DNA of 7,945 nt, from contig JAJZTV010000087.1 in assembly GCA_021847385.1 (NCBI GenBank), positions 1-7,945 of the forward strand, in the 5' to 3' direction. The position numbers and the translations under genes were made by a program. How positions within the stretch are numbered: position 1 is the stretch's first letter; every line of letters begins with the position of its first letter. The notes beneath the pieces are model-generated. The model worked only from the letters and a program-made list of their open reading frames with translations, had not been told where the DNA came from and searched no databases. The DNA is from Pseudomonadota bacterium (GTDB lineage Bacteria; Pseudomonadota; Gammaproteobacteria; Burkholderiales; Thiobacillaceae). Shown in pieces: positions 1-5,948 of this stretch.

Positions 1-1017
1 AGCCATGGCGGCGTCGGCCCCAATGCCAAACGCGTCGCGCGGAAATATGCGCAGTTGATGCTGGCGGGCATGCTGCCGGTGTTGCTGGGGCTGTTGGCGT
101 TCGTCGTCGGTCATGCCACGGCGACGGGCGGGCTGGCCTTCGATCTGCCCAGTCTGATGCAGGGCGCCGTGCCGCAGCCCTTGGCATTGGCGGCCTTCCT
201 GTTGCTGCTGTTCGGTTTCGGCCTGCGCGCGCCGATGTTCCCGCTGCATGCCTGGCTGCCGGCCTTGGCGATGGAAGGTCCGACCGCCGTGCTTGGCCTG
301 TCGGCCGGCATGAATGTCGGCATCTACGGCCTGCTGCGTTTCGCCGTGCCGCTGGCGCCGCAGGTCGCGCAAGAACTGCATGGCCTGATCGCCGGCCTCG
401 GTGTGGCCGGCTTGTTGTATGGCGCCCTGCTGGCCTTGGCGCAAACCAATCTGCGCGCGATGCTGGCCTATGTCGGCCTGGCGCAGACCGGCCTGGTATT
501 GCTCGGCATCGCGGCCTTCAATCTGCAAGGCACGCAGGGTGCCGTGCTGCATTTGCTCGGTCTGGCGGTGACGATGGGCGGCCTGTTTCTGGCGGCGGAC
601 CTCGTGCACAAGCGCATGGGCACGACCGAACTGGCCGGGCTCGGCGGCTTGCAAAAGACCATGCCGCGCTTGGCCGGCCTGTTCCTGCTGTTCGCTCTGG
701 CCGCTATCGCGTTGCCGGCCACCGTCGGCTTCCCGGCCGTGTTGTTGGTGCTGGTGTCGGCCATCCAAACCCACACCGGTGCCGCGCTGCTGGCCCTGGT
801 CGGCATGGTGCCGCTCGCGGCCTGCCTGTTGCTGGCCTATCGCGCGATCTTTCTTGGCCGCGCCGCGGTGCCGAGCGCCGGCACGGATGTGCACCCGCGC
901 GAGCTGGCCATGCTCGTCGTGCTGGCGCTGCTTGTGCTGGCCGCCGGCCTGTTCCCGTCGCTCGTGCTCGATCTGATCCGGCCCGCGGCCGAACTTTGGA
1001 TCGCGCGCTTGGGTTGA
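1..1017 (+). CDS. NuoM/ND4-like proton-channel membrane subunit (5' end missing)
   Basis: The reading frame is open from base 1, so this is the C-terminal 338 residues of a longer protein; NuoM proteins are usually near 500, so about 150 residues lie upstream. It is strongly hydrophobic with roughly nine to ten membrane spans. Family signatures are the APMFPLHAWLP segment (residues 77-87), GPTA (93-96), IYGLLRF (108-114), LAQTNLRAMLAYVGLAQTG (146-164), LGGLQKTMPRL (214-224) and the LFP near the C-terminus. These place it in the Proton_antipo_M group (NuoM, HyfB, MrpD relatives), which moves protons across the inner membrane in complex I and related machines. Several residues normally essential in NuoM are changed: the helix-7 Lys is Arg76, the helix-8 Lys region reads MNVG (Asn105), and the Glu after GLPGT-GF is replaced (ALPATVGFPAV). 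It may be an accessory paralogue rather than the canonical complex I subunit. Its upstream partners are out of view. Family assignment is firm; the exact complex is not. Confidence 0.85.
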   Translation, partial: SHGGVGPNAKRVARKYAQLMLAGMLPVLLGLLAFVVGHATATGGLAFDLPSLMQGAVPQPLALAAFLLLLFGFGLRAPMFPLHAWLPALAMEGPTAVLGLSAGMNVGIYGLLRFAVPLAPQVAQELHGLIAGLGVAGLLYGALLALAQTNLRAMLAYVGLAQTGLVLLGIAAFNLQGTQGAVLHLLGLAVTMGGLFLAADLVHKRMGTTELAGLGGLQKTMPRLAGLFLLFALAAIALPATVGFPAVLLVLVSAIQTHTGAALLALVGMVPLAACLLLAYRAIFLGRAAVPSAGTDVHPRELAMLVVLALLVLAAGLFPSLVLDLIRPAAELWIARLG

Positions 1018-1043
1018 GCGGGTCGTGTGCCCTGCATGATGCG

Positions 1044-1059
1044 GGCGCGGCCAGGCGCC
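1044..1059 (+). other. Small GC hairpin between the NuoM-like gene and the methyltransferase gene
   Basis: GGCGC (1044-1048) pairs with GCGCC (1055-1059) across a six-base loop, 27 bases after the stop codon of the NuoM-like gene. No run of T follows closely (the next bases are ATTGCCTGC), so it is not a convincing intrinsic terminator. It could weakly attenuate or stabilise a transcript that continues into the methyltransferase gene. Confidence 0.25.
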
Positions 1060-1103
1060 ATTGCCTGCTTTCAAATGCCTGGGCTTGGCCCGACAATCCG
1101 GCC

Positions 1104-2282
1104 ATGGATTTCCTCGCTCGCTATCTCGCGCTACAAGATGCGCTGAACCGCCATGCGTCATTTTGGCGGCCGGCGCCGTTTCACATGGCGCGACCGGATT
1201 GGTGTGTGCAGTATCCCGACTGGGCCGCACAAGCCCTGGCCCTGAACGATGCCGAGGTCGAGCGGCTCAACGCCGACAACGTCGCGTTGATCGACTGGGC
1301 CGCGCACCGGCTGCCGGCGTTGGCCGAACTGCAAGCGCTGATCGAATTGCCGCGCATCGAATCGCCGGGCGATGCCGAGCCGGTGTCCGGCCAACTCGCC
1401 TGGGCCATGCCCGGGCGCAAACAGGCCCAGGTCGAGGCCTTCGCCGAGGCGGTCGACGCGATAGAAAACCCGATCCTGGAATGGTGTGGCGGCAAGGGCC
1501 ACCTCGGCCGCCTGCTCGCCAGCCGCACCAATCAGCCGGTGCTGAGCCTGGACTACGACGCCACGCTCTGCCGCGAAGGCGAACTGCTGGCCGAGCGTGC
1601 TCATGTCGATCAACACTTCGTCTGCGCCGACGCCTTGCAGCCCGATGCCACGCACCACTTGGCCGGCCGCCACGCCGTCGCGCTGCACGCCTGCGGCGAC
1701 CTGCACCTGGCCCTGCTGCGCGGTGCGGTGCGGCAGCACGCGGCGGCACTCGACCTGTCGCCCTGCTGCTATTACCGCACCGTCGATGCCGTCTACCGCC
1801 CGCTCAACCCCGAGGGCACGCTGCAACTTACCCGCGACGAACTGCACCTGCCGGTGACCGATACCGCCACCGCCGGCGCGCGCGATCGACGGCTGCGCGA
1901 CCGGGCCATGGCCTGGAAGCTCGCCTTCGTGCGGTTGCGCGAAGAACTGGCCGGGCTGTCGAGCGCGCGTACCTTCAAGCCGGTGCCGGCGAGCTGGCTG
2001 TCGCTGAGCTTCGAGGCGTGGTGCCGCAAGCTGGCCGCCCGCGAAGGCATCGCCGTGCCGGCGCACTACGATTGGCCCGCGCTCGAAGCATTTGGCCGGC
2101 AACGCCAGCGCGAGGTCATGCGCTTGTCCTTGGTGCGGCATGTCTTTCGTCGGCCGTTGGAGATCTGGCTGGCCCTCGACCGGGCGCTGTTCCTGGAGCG
2201 GGCCGGCTACCGCGTACGCCTGGCCGAGTTCTGCGGGCGGGAGCTGACGCCGAGAAATCTGTTTATCTCGGCCCGGCTTTAA
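1104..2282 (+). CDS. METTL25/RRNAD1-like SAM-dependent methyltransferase (Methyltransf_32 type)
   Basis: This encodes 392 residues from the ATG at 1104. The frame stays open upstream to 996, but that stretch overlaps the NuoM-like gene and shows no family similarity. Residues 127-138 (WCGGKGHLGRLL) form the SAM-binding motif I loop, LSLD (147-150) ends strand 2 with its acidic residue, ALHACGDL (193-200) is the strand 4 motif, and SPCCYYR (219-225) is the Cys-pair motif typical of this family. The C-terminus, with ALDRALFLERAGY (357-369) and TPRNLFISA (382-390), matches the LLDR-LYL and SPRN elements I associate with METTL25-type proteins. It has no membrane span or signal peptide, so it is probably cytosolic. 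The substrate is unknown; an RNA or protein target is possible. It lies 86 bp after the NuoM-like gene on the same strand. No clear Shine-Dalgarno is visible before the ATG. Confidence is high for the fold and moderate for the subfamily. Confidence 0.85.
   Translation: MDFLARYLALQDALNRHASFWRPAPFHMARPDWCVQYPDWAAQALALNDAEVERLNADNVALIDWAAHRLPALAELQALIELPRIESPGDAEPVSGQLAWAMPGRKQAQVEAFAEAVDAIENPILEWCGGKGHLGRLLASRTNQPVLSLDYDATLCREGELLAERAHVDQHFVCADALQPDATHHLAGRHAVALHACGDLHLALLRGAVRQHAAALDLSPCCYYRTVDAVYRPLNPEGTLQLTRDELHLPVTDTATAGARDRRLRDRAMAWKLAFVRLREELAGLSSARTFKPVPASWLSLSFEAWCRKLAAREGIAVPAHYDWPALEAFGRQRQREVMRLSLVRHVFRRPLEIWLALDRALFLERAGYRVRLAEFCGRELTPRNLFISARL
2249..2272 (+). terminator. Hairpin overlapping the end of the methyltransferase gene
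   Basis: GCCGAGA (2249-2255) and TCTCGGC (2266-2272) make a perfect seven-base-pair stem with a ten-base AT-rich loop, ending ten bases before the end of the coding region. Only CTTTAAT follows a few bases later, so it is at best a weak terminator. It could instead protect the mRNA 3' end. The stem is also constrained by coding, so it may be incidental. Confidence 0.3.
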
Positions 2283-2292
2283 TCAGGCCCGC

Positions 2293-2330
2293 GTCGTCAC
2301 TCCCGCCGAGGCGGAAATCCGGTTGCCGGA
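2293..2330. repeat. Degenerate REP-like palindromic element
   Basis: The segment GTCACTCCCGCC then GAGGCGGAAATCC resembles the dispersed proteobacterial palindrome of the form GTCATTCCCGC-N-GCGGGAATCC, which on the other strand reads as the familiar FPRRRE-type peptide. CCGC (2303-2306) pairs with GCGG (2311-2314), but the outer stem is damaged by a base change. It is followed at once by a second hairpin, TCCGG-TTG-CCGGA (2318-2330). It lies about ten bases after the methyltransferase stop, a normal location for such repeats. Similarity is from memory; no second copy occurs in this window. Confidence 0.45.
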
Positions 2331-2340
2331 AAACCAGACC

Positions 2341-2371
2341 TTGAATGCCCTGCCGAGCAAAATGGTCTAAT
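2341..2371 (+). promoter_or_regulatory. Weak sigma70-like promoter in the 437-bp spacer
   Basis: TTGAAT (2341-2346) and TCTAAT (2366-2371) match four and five of six positions of the -35 and -10 consensus, but the 19-base spacing is longer than optimal. A transcript from here would carry a leader of roughly 340 bases before the sensor gene, including the twin hairpins at 2465-2513. The region is AT-richer than its surroundings, which raises the chance of a random match. Confidence 0.25.
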
Positions 2372-2464
2372 GTATAGAAGCTGAGATCCAAAGATATTGG
2401 TCACACACAATGATAAAGCACAAGGAAACGGGGAGATGAGGAAAGTCACAGCCTTGCTTGCTTT

Positions 2465-2513
2465 GCGCAACGTGAACGTTTTCGCGGGGTGGTTTTTTCG
2501 GAAGAAGAACCAC
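2465..2513 (+). other. Two adjacent hairpins in the spacer ahead of the sensor gene
   Basis: The first hairpin combines GCG (2465-2467) with CGC (2483-2485) and AAC (2469-2471) with GTT (2478-2480), and includes the palindromes TTGCGCAA and AACGTT. Three bases later GTGGTTTTTT (2489-2498) pairs with GAAGAACCAC (2504-2513) over a CGGAA loop, giving ten base pairs including two G-U pairs. Neither is followed by a T run, so neither is a clear terminator. They lie in a 437-bp stretch (2283-2719) with no convincing gene. They could belong to a structured 5' leader or a small RNA; I recognise no known riboswitch. Confidence 0.35.
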
Positions 2514-2642
2514 ATCAACAACAATAAGGAATGGGGACAACAGCTTGACTACAACCGACTCTTTTCCGGCTCGGCTACCCACACCTAACGCCTCATCTAT
2601 GTATGGCTCCCCCCAAAAAGCAAGGAAACTAATCGATAGGGG

Positions 2643-2658
2643 TGGCAGGAAGGTTACA
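2643..2658 (+). promoter_or_regulatory. Sigma54-like promoter near-match before the sensor gene
   Basis: TGGCAGGAAGGTTACA resembles the sigma54 consensus TGGCACG-N4-TTGCA. The -24 GG (2644-2645) and the TT before the -12 element are present with the correct ten-base spacing, but the -12 GC reads AC (2656-2657), a serious deviation. Transcription would start near 2669, leaving about 50 bases to the ATG, which is a sensible leader length. No enhancer-binding protein gene is in view. Treat as speculative. Confidence 0.2.
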
Positions 2659-2660
2659 CG

Positions 2661-2681
2661 CTGATGATGCCGAAACATCAG
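2661..2681. other. Short dyad in the sensor gene leader
   Basis: CTGATG (2661-2666) and CATCAG (2676-2681) form a perfect six-base inverted repeat with a nine-base centre, ending 38 bases before the start codon. It could be an operator half-site pair or a small leader hairpin. Nearby CTCG (2694-2697) can also pair with CGAG (2708-2711), which would partly cover the ribosome binding site. Confidence 0.3.
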
Positions 2682-2708
2682 GTATCAACGTGTCTCGGTA
2701 AACCAGTC

Positions 2709-2714
2709 GAGGTG
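2709..2714 (+). promoter_or_regulatory. Ribosome binding site of the sensor gene
   Basis: GAGGTG lies five bases before the ATG at 2720 and matches the anti-Shine-Dalgarno well. It supports this ATG as the start of the long sensor protein. Confidence 0.75.
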
Positions 2715-2719
2715 TATCG

Positions 2720-5443
2720 ATGAGTGATGCACTGGAACAGCTAAAGCACGAATTGGCGGCCGCGCAGCGCGCACTGGCCGAGGCAGAGGCGCGCTTTGCC
2801 CGCGAGGTGACTGTCGCCACAAAGTCCGAGAATACGCGCGAGCAAATCGAACGGACGCACCGGCAATGGATGGCCGCGCTGGATGCGGTGGCGGCCCCCA
2901 TATTCCTACACGACAAAGACTTCCATATCCTGCGTTGCAACCAGGCTTATCAACGAATCGCCGGGGTTCCCTTCAAGCAGATCATCGGCCAGCCCTACTA
3001 TGAGGTCTACCCGAAAACCCATGCCCCGCTGCCTAGTTGCCTGCGCACGTTGGATGGATCGGTAGTAGGAGAAAACGAAGAAGAAGTACTGGTCGGTGAT
3101 ACAACCTACCGCTCGCGCGCCTACTCTGTAACGGACGAGCAGGGCGCTTATCTCTATTCCGTGCATATCCTCGAAGACATTGCCAAGCGCCAGCAGGAAG
3201 TGCGCGCGCTATCGGAATCGGAAATGCAATATCAGCGGTTGTTCGAGGCCGCCACGGATGGCATTCTGATACTCGACGCCGAAACAGGTGAGATCGTGGA
3301 CGCCAATCCCTTCGTCCTCGACTTACTGTCCTACAGTCGCGACGAGTGCATCGGAAAGAAGGTGTGGGAAATCGGCCCGCTCACGGACACCCTGGCCAGC
3401 AAGAAGGTGTTCCAGGAATTGCAGACCAAGGGAACCATCCGTTACAACGCCTTGCCGCTGGAGACGAAAGACGGCCGAAGGATCGACGTGGAGTTCGTCG
3501 GCAACGTCTATGACGCTGGCGATCGGAAGATGGTCCAGTGCAATATCCGCGACATCACCGAGCGCAAGCGCGACGAGGAAAACCTGAGGCTCTTTCGCAC
3601 TTTGCTCGACAATTCCAGCGACGCCATCGAGGTATTAGAACCTTCGACGTTACGTTTTTTGGACGTCAATGAGACCGACTGCCGACTATTGGGTTATAGC
3701 CGGGAAGAGATGCTCGCCATGAGCGCTTTCGACATCGACCCGGCATTCGACGCAAAGCTCGCCAAAGCGACCGAGGAGCGGATCCGGCAAGAAGGAAGGG
3801 CCCATTTCGAAACGGTGCACCAGCGCAAGGACGGCTCGACGTTCCCTGTGGAAGTCAACGCGACACTGGTCGAACTCGATAAGCCCTACCTGCTGAGCAT
3901 CGCGCGGGACATCACCGAACGCAAGCAGGCGGAAGCTATGCTGCACGAGTCGGAGGAAAGATTTCGCGCCATCTTTGAGGGCGCACTCGACGGTATCGCG
4001 CTCTTAGACATAGAGTCCCGGCGGTTTGTTATGGCCAATTCGGCTCTGTGTCACATGTTGGGGTACGGCCCCGAAGAAATCGCCCGGCTCAGCGTTTCGG
4101 ATATTCACCCGCAGCGGGATTGGCCCTATGTCTTCGAACAGTTCGATAAGCAGGTGCGCGGCGAGATTCAACTCGCTATGGACATGCCGATCAAGCGCAA
4201 GGACAGCTCGGTGTTTTACGCCGATATCAATACTTCCTTCGTGGATTTAGGCGGCAGGCATTATTTTGTGGGCATTTTTCGCGACATCACCGAGCGCAGG
4301 CAGGCCGAAGAATCGCTGCGTCGCGCCAACCGTGCGCTCAAGACGCTGTCGGCAGGCAATCTGGCGCTGGTTCGGGCGAAGAGTGAGGATGAGTTGTTAC
4401 ATGCAGTCACCGGTATCATCGTGGAGGCGGGCGGCTATGACCTGGCGGCGGTCGACTATGCCGAGGACGACCCGGCAAAGAGCCTGACGCCCAAGGCGTG
4501 GTCGGGTGCGGCGGATGGTTATTTCTGGGAGGGGCATCCCAGCTGGGCCGATACGGAACAAGGCCAACTGCCAATCGCCATGGCCATCCGCAGCGGAACG
4601 ACGCAGATTCGCCACGACATCGCCAGTGAATCAGTCTTCATACCCTGGAGGGATGCCGCGCTGGCACGCGGCTACGTCTCGAACATCGCCCTACCCCTTA
4701 CCGGCGGCGGCAGGACTTTCGGCGGCTTAACCATTTATTCATCCGATGCGAACGCCTTCGACGAGGAGGAGATCCGGTTGCTGGAGGAACTGGCCAACGA
4801 CCTCGCCTATGGCATCATCACCTTGCGCGCCCGCAGAGAACAGGAGCAGCACGCAATTCTGCTGCGACAGGGCCTGGAGCAATCCATCCAGACCATCGCG
4901 GATACCCTGGAAGCGCGCGACCCCTATACCGCCGGTCATCAACGGCGCGTCGCCGAACTGGCGACAGCCATCGCGCGGGAAATGGGTTTGCCGGAAGAGC
5001 AAGTCAATGGCATCCATCTCGCTGGCATCATCCACGACCTGGGGAAGATCCACGTTCCGTCGGAAATCCTTTCCAAACCCGGCAAGCTCACCGACATCGA
5101 GTCGATGCTCGTCAAGACGCATCCGCAGGCCGGGTACGACATCCTGAAGGACGTAAAATTCCCCTGGCCGATCGCCGACATCATTTTGCAGCATCACGAG
5201 AAGCTGGATGGTTCGGGCTACCCGCAAGGACTCATGGGTGATGCCATCCTGCTCGAGTCGAGAATCATAGCCGTGGCCGACGTGGTGGAAGCCATGTCCT
5301 CGCACCGGCCGTATCGCGCTGGGCTGGGTATGGAAGCGGCATTGGAGGAGATCGAACGCAATCGAGGGGTGCAGTACGATCCAAGGGTGGTCGATGCTTG
5401 CATCAAACTCTTCCATGAACGAGATTACAAATTGCCTGCCTAG
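2720..5443 (+). CDS. PAS-PAS-PAS-PAS-GAF-HD-GYP c-di-GMP phosphodiesterase
   Basis: The 907-residue protein has no signal peptide or membrane span, so it is a cytosolic sensor. A charged coiled coil (about 1-48) precedes four PAS domains at about 50-155, 168-280, 288-398 and 412-523; the last three end in RDITERK/R linkers. A GAF domain follows at about 545-702, with the typical PWRDAALARGY and IALPL stretch (642-660). The HD-GYP domain covers about 718-900 and is intact: His740, HDLGK (772-776), His801, HHE (825-827), DGSGYP (830-835) and Asp854. This family hydrolyses cyclic di-GMP to pGpG or GMP, usually promoting motility over biofilm. There is no GGDEF domain and no receiver domain, so the input is through the PAS and GAF modules; their ligands cannot be read from sequence. 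Cys107 in the first PAS sits in a PLPSCLR stretch. Base composition looks less GC-rich than its neighbours. ATG at 2720 is chosen for its GAGGTG site. Confidence 0.95.
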   Translation: MSDALEQLKHELAAAQRALAEAEARFAREVTVATKSENTREQIERTHRQWMAALDAVAAPIFLHDKDFHILRCNQAYQRIAGVPFKQIIGQPYYEVYPKTHAPLPSCLRTLDGSVVGENEEEVLVGDTTYRSRAYSVTDEQGAYLYSVHILEDIAKRQQEVRALSESEMQYQRLFEAATDGILILDAETGEIVDANPFVLDLLSYSRDECIGKKVWEIGPLTDTLASKKVFQELQTKGTIRYNALPLETKDGRRIDVEFVGNVYDAGDRKMVQCNIRDITERKRDEENLRLFRTLLDNSSDAIEVLEPSTLRFLDVNETDCRLLGYSREEMLAMSAFDIDPAFDAKLAKATEERIRQEGRAHFETVHQRKDGSTFPVEVNATLVELDKPYLLSIARDITERKQAEAMLHESEERFRAIFEGALDGIALLDIESRRFVMANSALCHMLGYGPEEIARLSVSDIHPQRDWPYVFEQFDKQVRGEIQLAMDMPIKRKDSSVFYADINTSFVDLGGRHYFVGIFRDITERRQAEESLRRANRALKTLSAGNLALVRAKSEDELLHAVTGIIVEAGGYDLAAVDYAEDDPAKSLTPKAWSGAADGYFWEGHPSWADTEQGQLPIAMAIRSGTTQIRHDIASESVFIPWRDAALARGYVSNIALPLTGGGRTFGGLTIYSSDANAFDEEEIRLLEELANDLAYGIITLRARREQEQHAILLRQGLEQSIQTIADTLEARDPYTAGHQRRVAELATAIAREMGLPEEQVNGIHLAGIIHDLGKIHVPSEILSKPGKLTDIESMLVKTHPQAGYDILKDVKFPWPIADIILQHHEKLDGSGYPQGLMGDAILLESRIIAVADVVEAMSSHRPYRAGLGMEAALEEIERNRGVQYDPRVVDACIKLFHERDYKLPA

Positions 5444-5470
5444 CCGGATTGCTCGACCTGGGTAATCGGC
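5443..5470 (+). other. Stem-loop abutting the sensor gene stop codon
   Basis: GCC (5443-5445) plus GATT (5447-5450) pair with AATC (5464-5467) and GGC (5468-5470), a seven-pair stem with one bulged G and a thirteen-base loop, beginning in the stop codon. No T run follows, so it is more likely an mRNA 3' structure than a terminator. Confidence 0.3.
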
Positions 5471-5472
5471 CA

Positions 5473-5599
5473 AATGCCGGATAGGGATTATGGAACCGTA
5501 TCTGGAAATCCGAATGGAACGGTAGGATGAGCGTCGGCATTCGGGAGCATGAACGGCCTCGTCTTGCATGCGCGTAGTGCTGTGCGACTACGTCCTACC
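5473..5599. repeat. Palindrome-rich block between convergent genes
   Basis: Several perfect inverted repeats interlock here: AATGCCG (5473-5479) with CGGCATT (5535-5541); CCGAATG (5510-5516) with CATTCGG (5538-5544); GCATG (5547-5551) with CATGC (5567-5571); CGTAGT (5573-5578) with ACTACG (5587-5592); and GGTAGGA (5521-5527) with TCCTACC (5593-5599) enclosing the last two. The first two stems share bases and exclude each other. The GTAGGA/TCCTAC pair recalls REP-type elements in gammaproteobacteria. No gene is seen in 5444-5677. Confidence 0.5.
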
Positions 5600-5628
5600 C
5601 GGGACGGGGTGTGTCCTGTATTTTGTTG
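5600..5628 (+). terminator. Candidate intrinsic terminator of the sensor gene
   Basis: CGGGAC (5600-5605) pairs with GTCCTG (5613-5618), one pair being G-U, across a seven-base loop, and TATTTTGTTG follows directly. Stem plus U-rich tail fit a modest Rho-independent terminator on the + strand, about 157 bases after the sensor stop. The short stem and interrupted U tract limit confidence. Confidence 0.4.
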
Positions 5629-5677
5629 CCGAATGGGATGGCATTGGCGCAACGCGCTGCACCCTGCAATTCTGATC

Positions 5678-5938
5678 CTACGGATTCTCCACTCGCTCCG
5701 TCACCCGCTCGCAGAACAGCAGGGCATGGTGATGGACGTGTTCCTGGATGATCGCTTGCTCGGACATGGCGTCCGGCGCGCTTGTCTTGAGTTGGCTGGC
5801 CTGGAGGATGCTGTCGCGCATGGCCTTCCAGCTCTCGGCCGGCTTGCTCGTGCCTAGCGCAGCGTTGGCAAAGGCCTGCTCCAGCAAGAGGGCATGCAGC
5901 GCAAGTTGTGCGGTGATGTCGGTGAGTTCTTCGTCCAC
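5678..5938 (-). CDS. Small helical orphan protein (86 residues)
   Basis: I do not recognise this protein. The chosen start is GTG at 5938, because GGAGG lies exactly five bases before it. An in-frame ATG at 5980 would add 14 residues but has no clear ribosome binding site and would place GGAGG inside the gene. Codons show strong G/C at the third position on this strand (for example GTC, CAC, CTG, TTC, GAG), as expected for a real gene in this genome, while the opposite frame reads as an Arg/Ala/Ser-rich shadow. The product appears almost wholly helical: an Ala/Leu-rich segment (10-28), a linker with TSKP (30-33), a second helix around SWKAMRDSILQASQL (36-50), and a last helix beginning with a histidine cluster HVHHH (67-71) followed by Cys76. 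No signal peptide or membrane span. It lies 63 bp behind the RND gene on the same strand and may be cotranscribed. Function is unknown. Confidence 0.7.
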   Translation of the reverse strand: MDEELTDITAQLALHALLLEQAFANAALGTSKPAESWKAMRDSILQASQLKTSAPDAMSEQAIIQEHVHHHALLFCERVTERVENP

Positions 5939-5943
5939 AGCGG

Positions 5944-5948
5944 CCTCC
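5944..5948 (-). promoter_or_regulatory. Ribosome binding site deciding the GTG start of the small orphan
   Basis: On the - strand this reads GGAGG, followed by the five-base spacer CCGCT and then GTG. This is a near-ideal Shine-Dalgarno and is the main reason to prefer the GTG over the upstream ATG at 5980. Confidence 0.65.

Noticed and set aside
1158..2141. 327-residue - strand open frame opposite the methyltransferase gene
   Set aside because: Antisense to a gene with clear methyltransferase motifs; composition is typical of a high-GC shadow frame.
2434..2448. GATGAGGAAAGTC resembling a conserved RNase P RNA segment
   Set aside because: Only this short piece matches; the rest of the RNase P RNA core is absent.
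2545..2578. TTGACT as a -35 element
   Set aside because: No acceptable -10 at 16-19 bases; the following sequence is GC-rich.
2397..2588. Possible 63-residue + strand small protein in the spacer (or 49 residues from the ATG at 2436)
   Set aside because: No codon bias, no recognisable motif, and it runs through both hairpins; a GGGGAG lies directly against the ATG, too close for a normal ribosome binding site.
2367..2678. 103-residue - strand open frame in the spacer
   Set aside because: AT-rich stretch with chance openness; hydrophobic runs come from A-rich sequence and no start signal is convincing.
4739..5569. 276-residue - strand open frame opposite the GAF and HD-GYP part
   Set aside because: Antisense to intact HD-GYP motifs; no ribosome binding site or family signature seen.
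5647..5657. GCGC-AAC-GCGC hairpin as a terminator for the small orphan gene
   Set aside because: Only four firm pairs and no T run on the - strand side.
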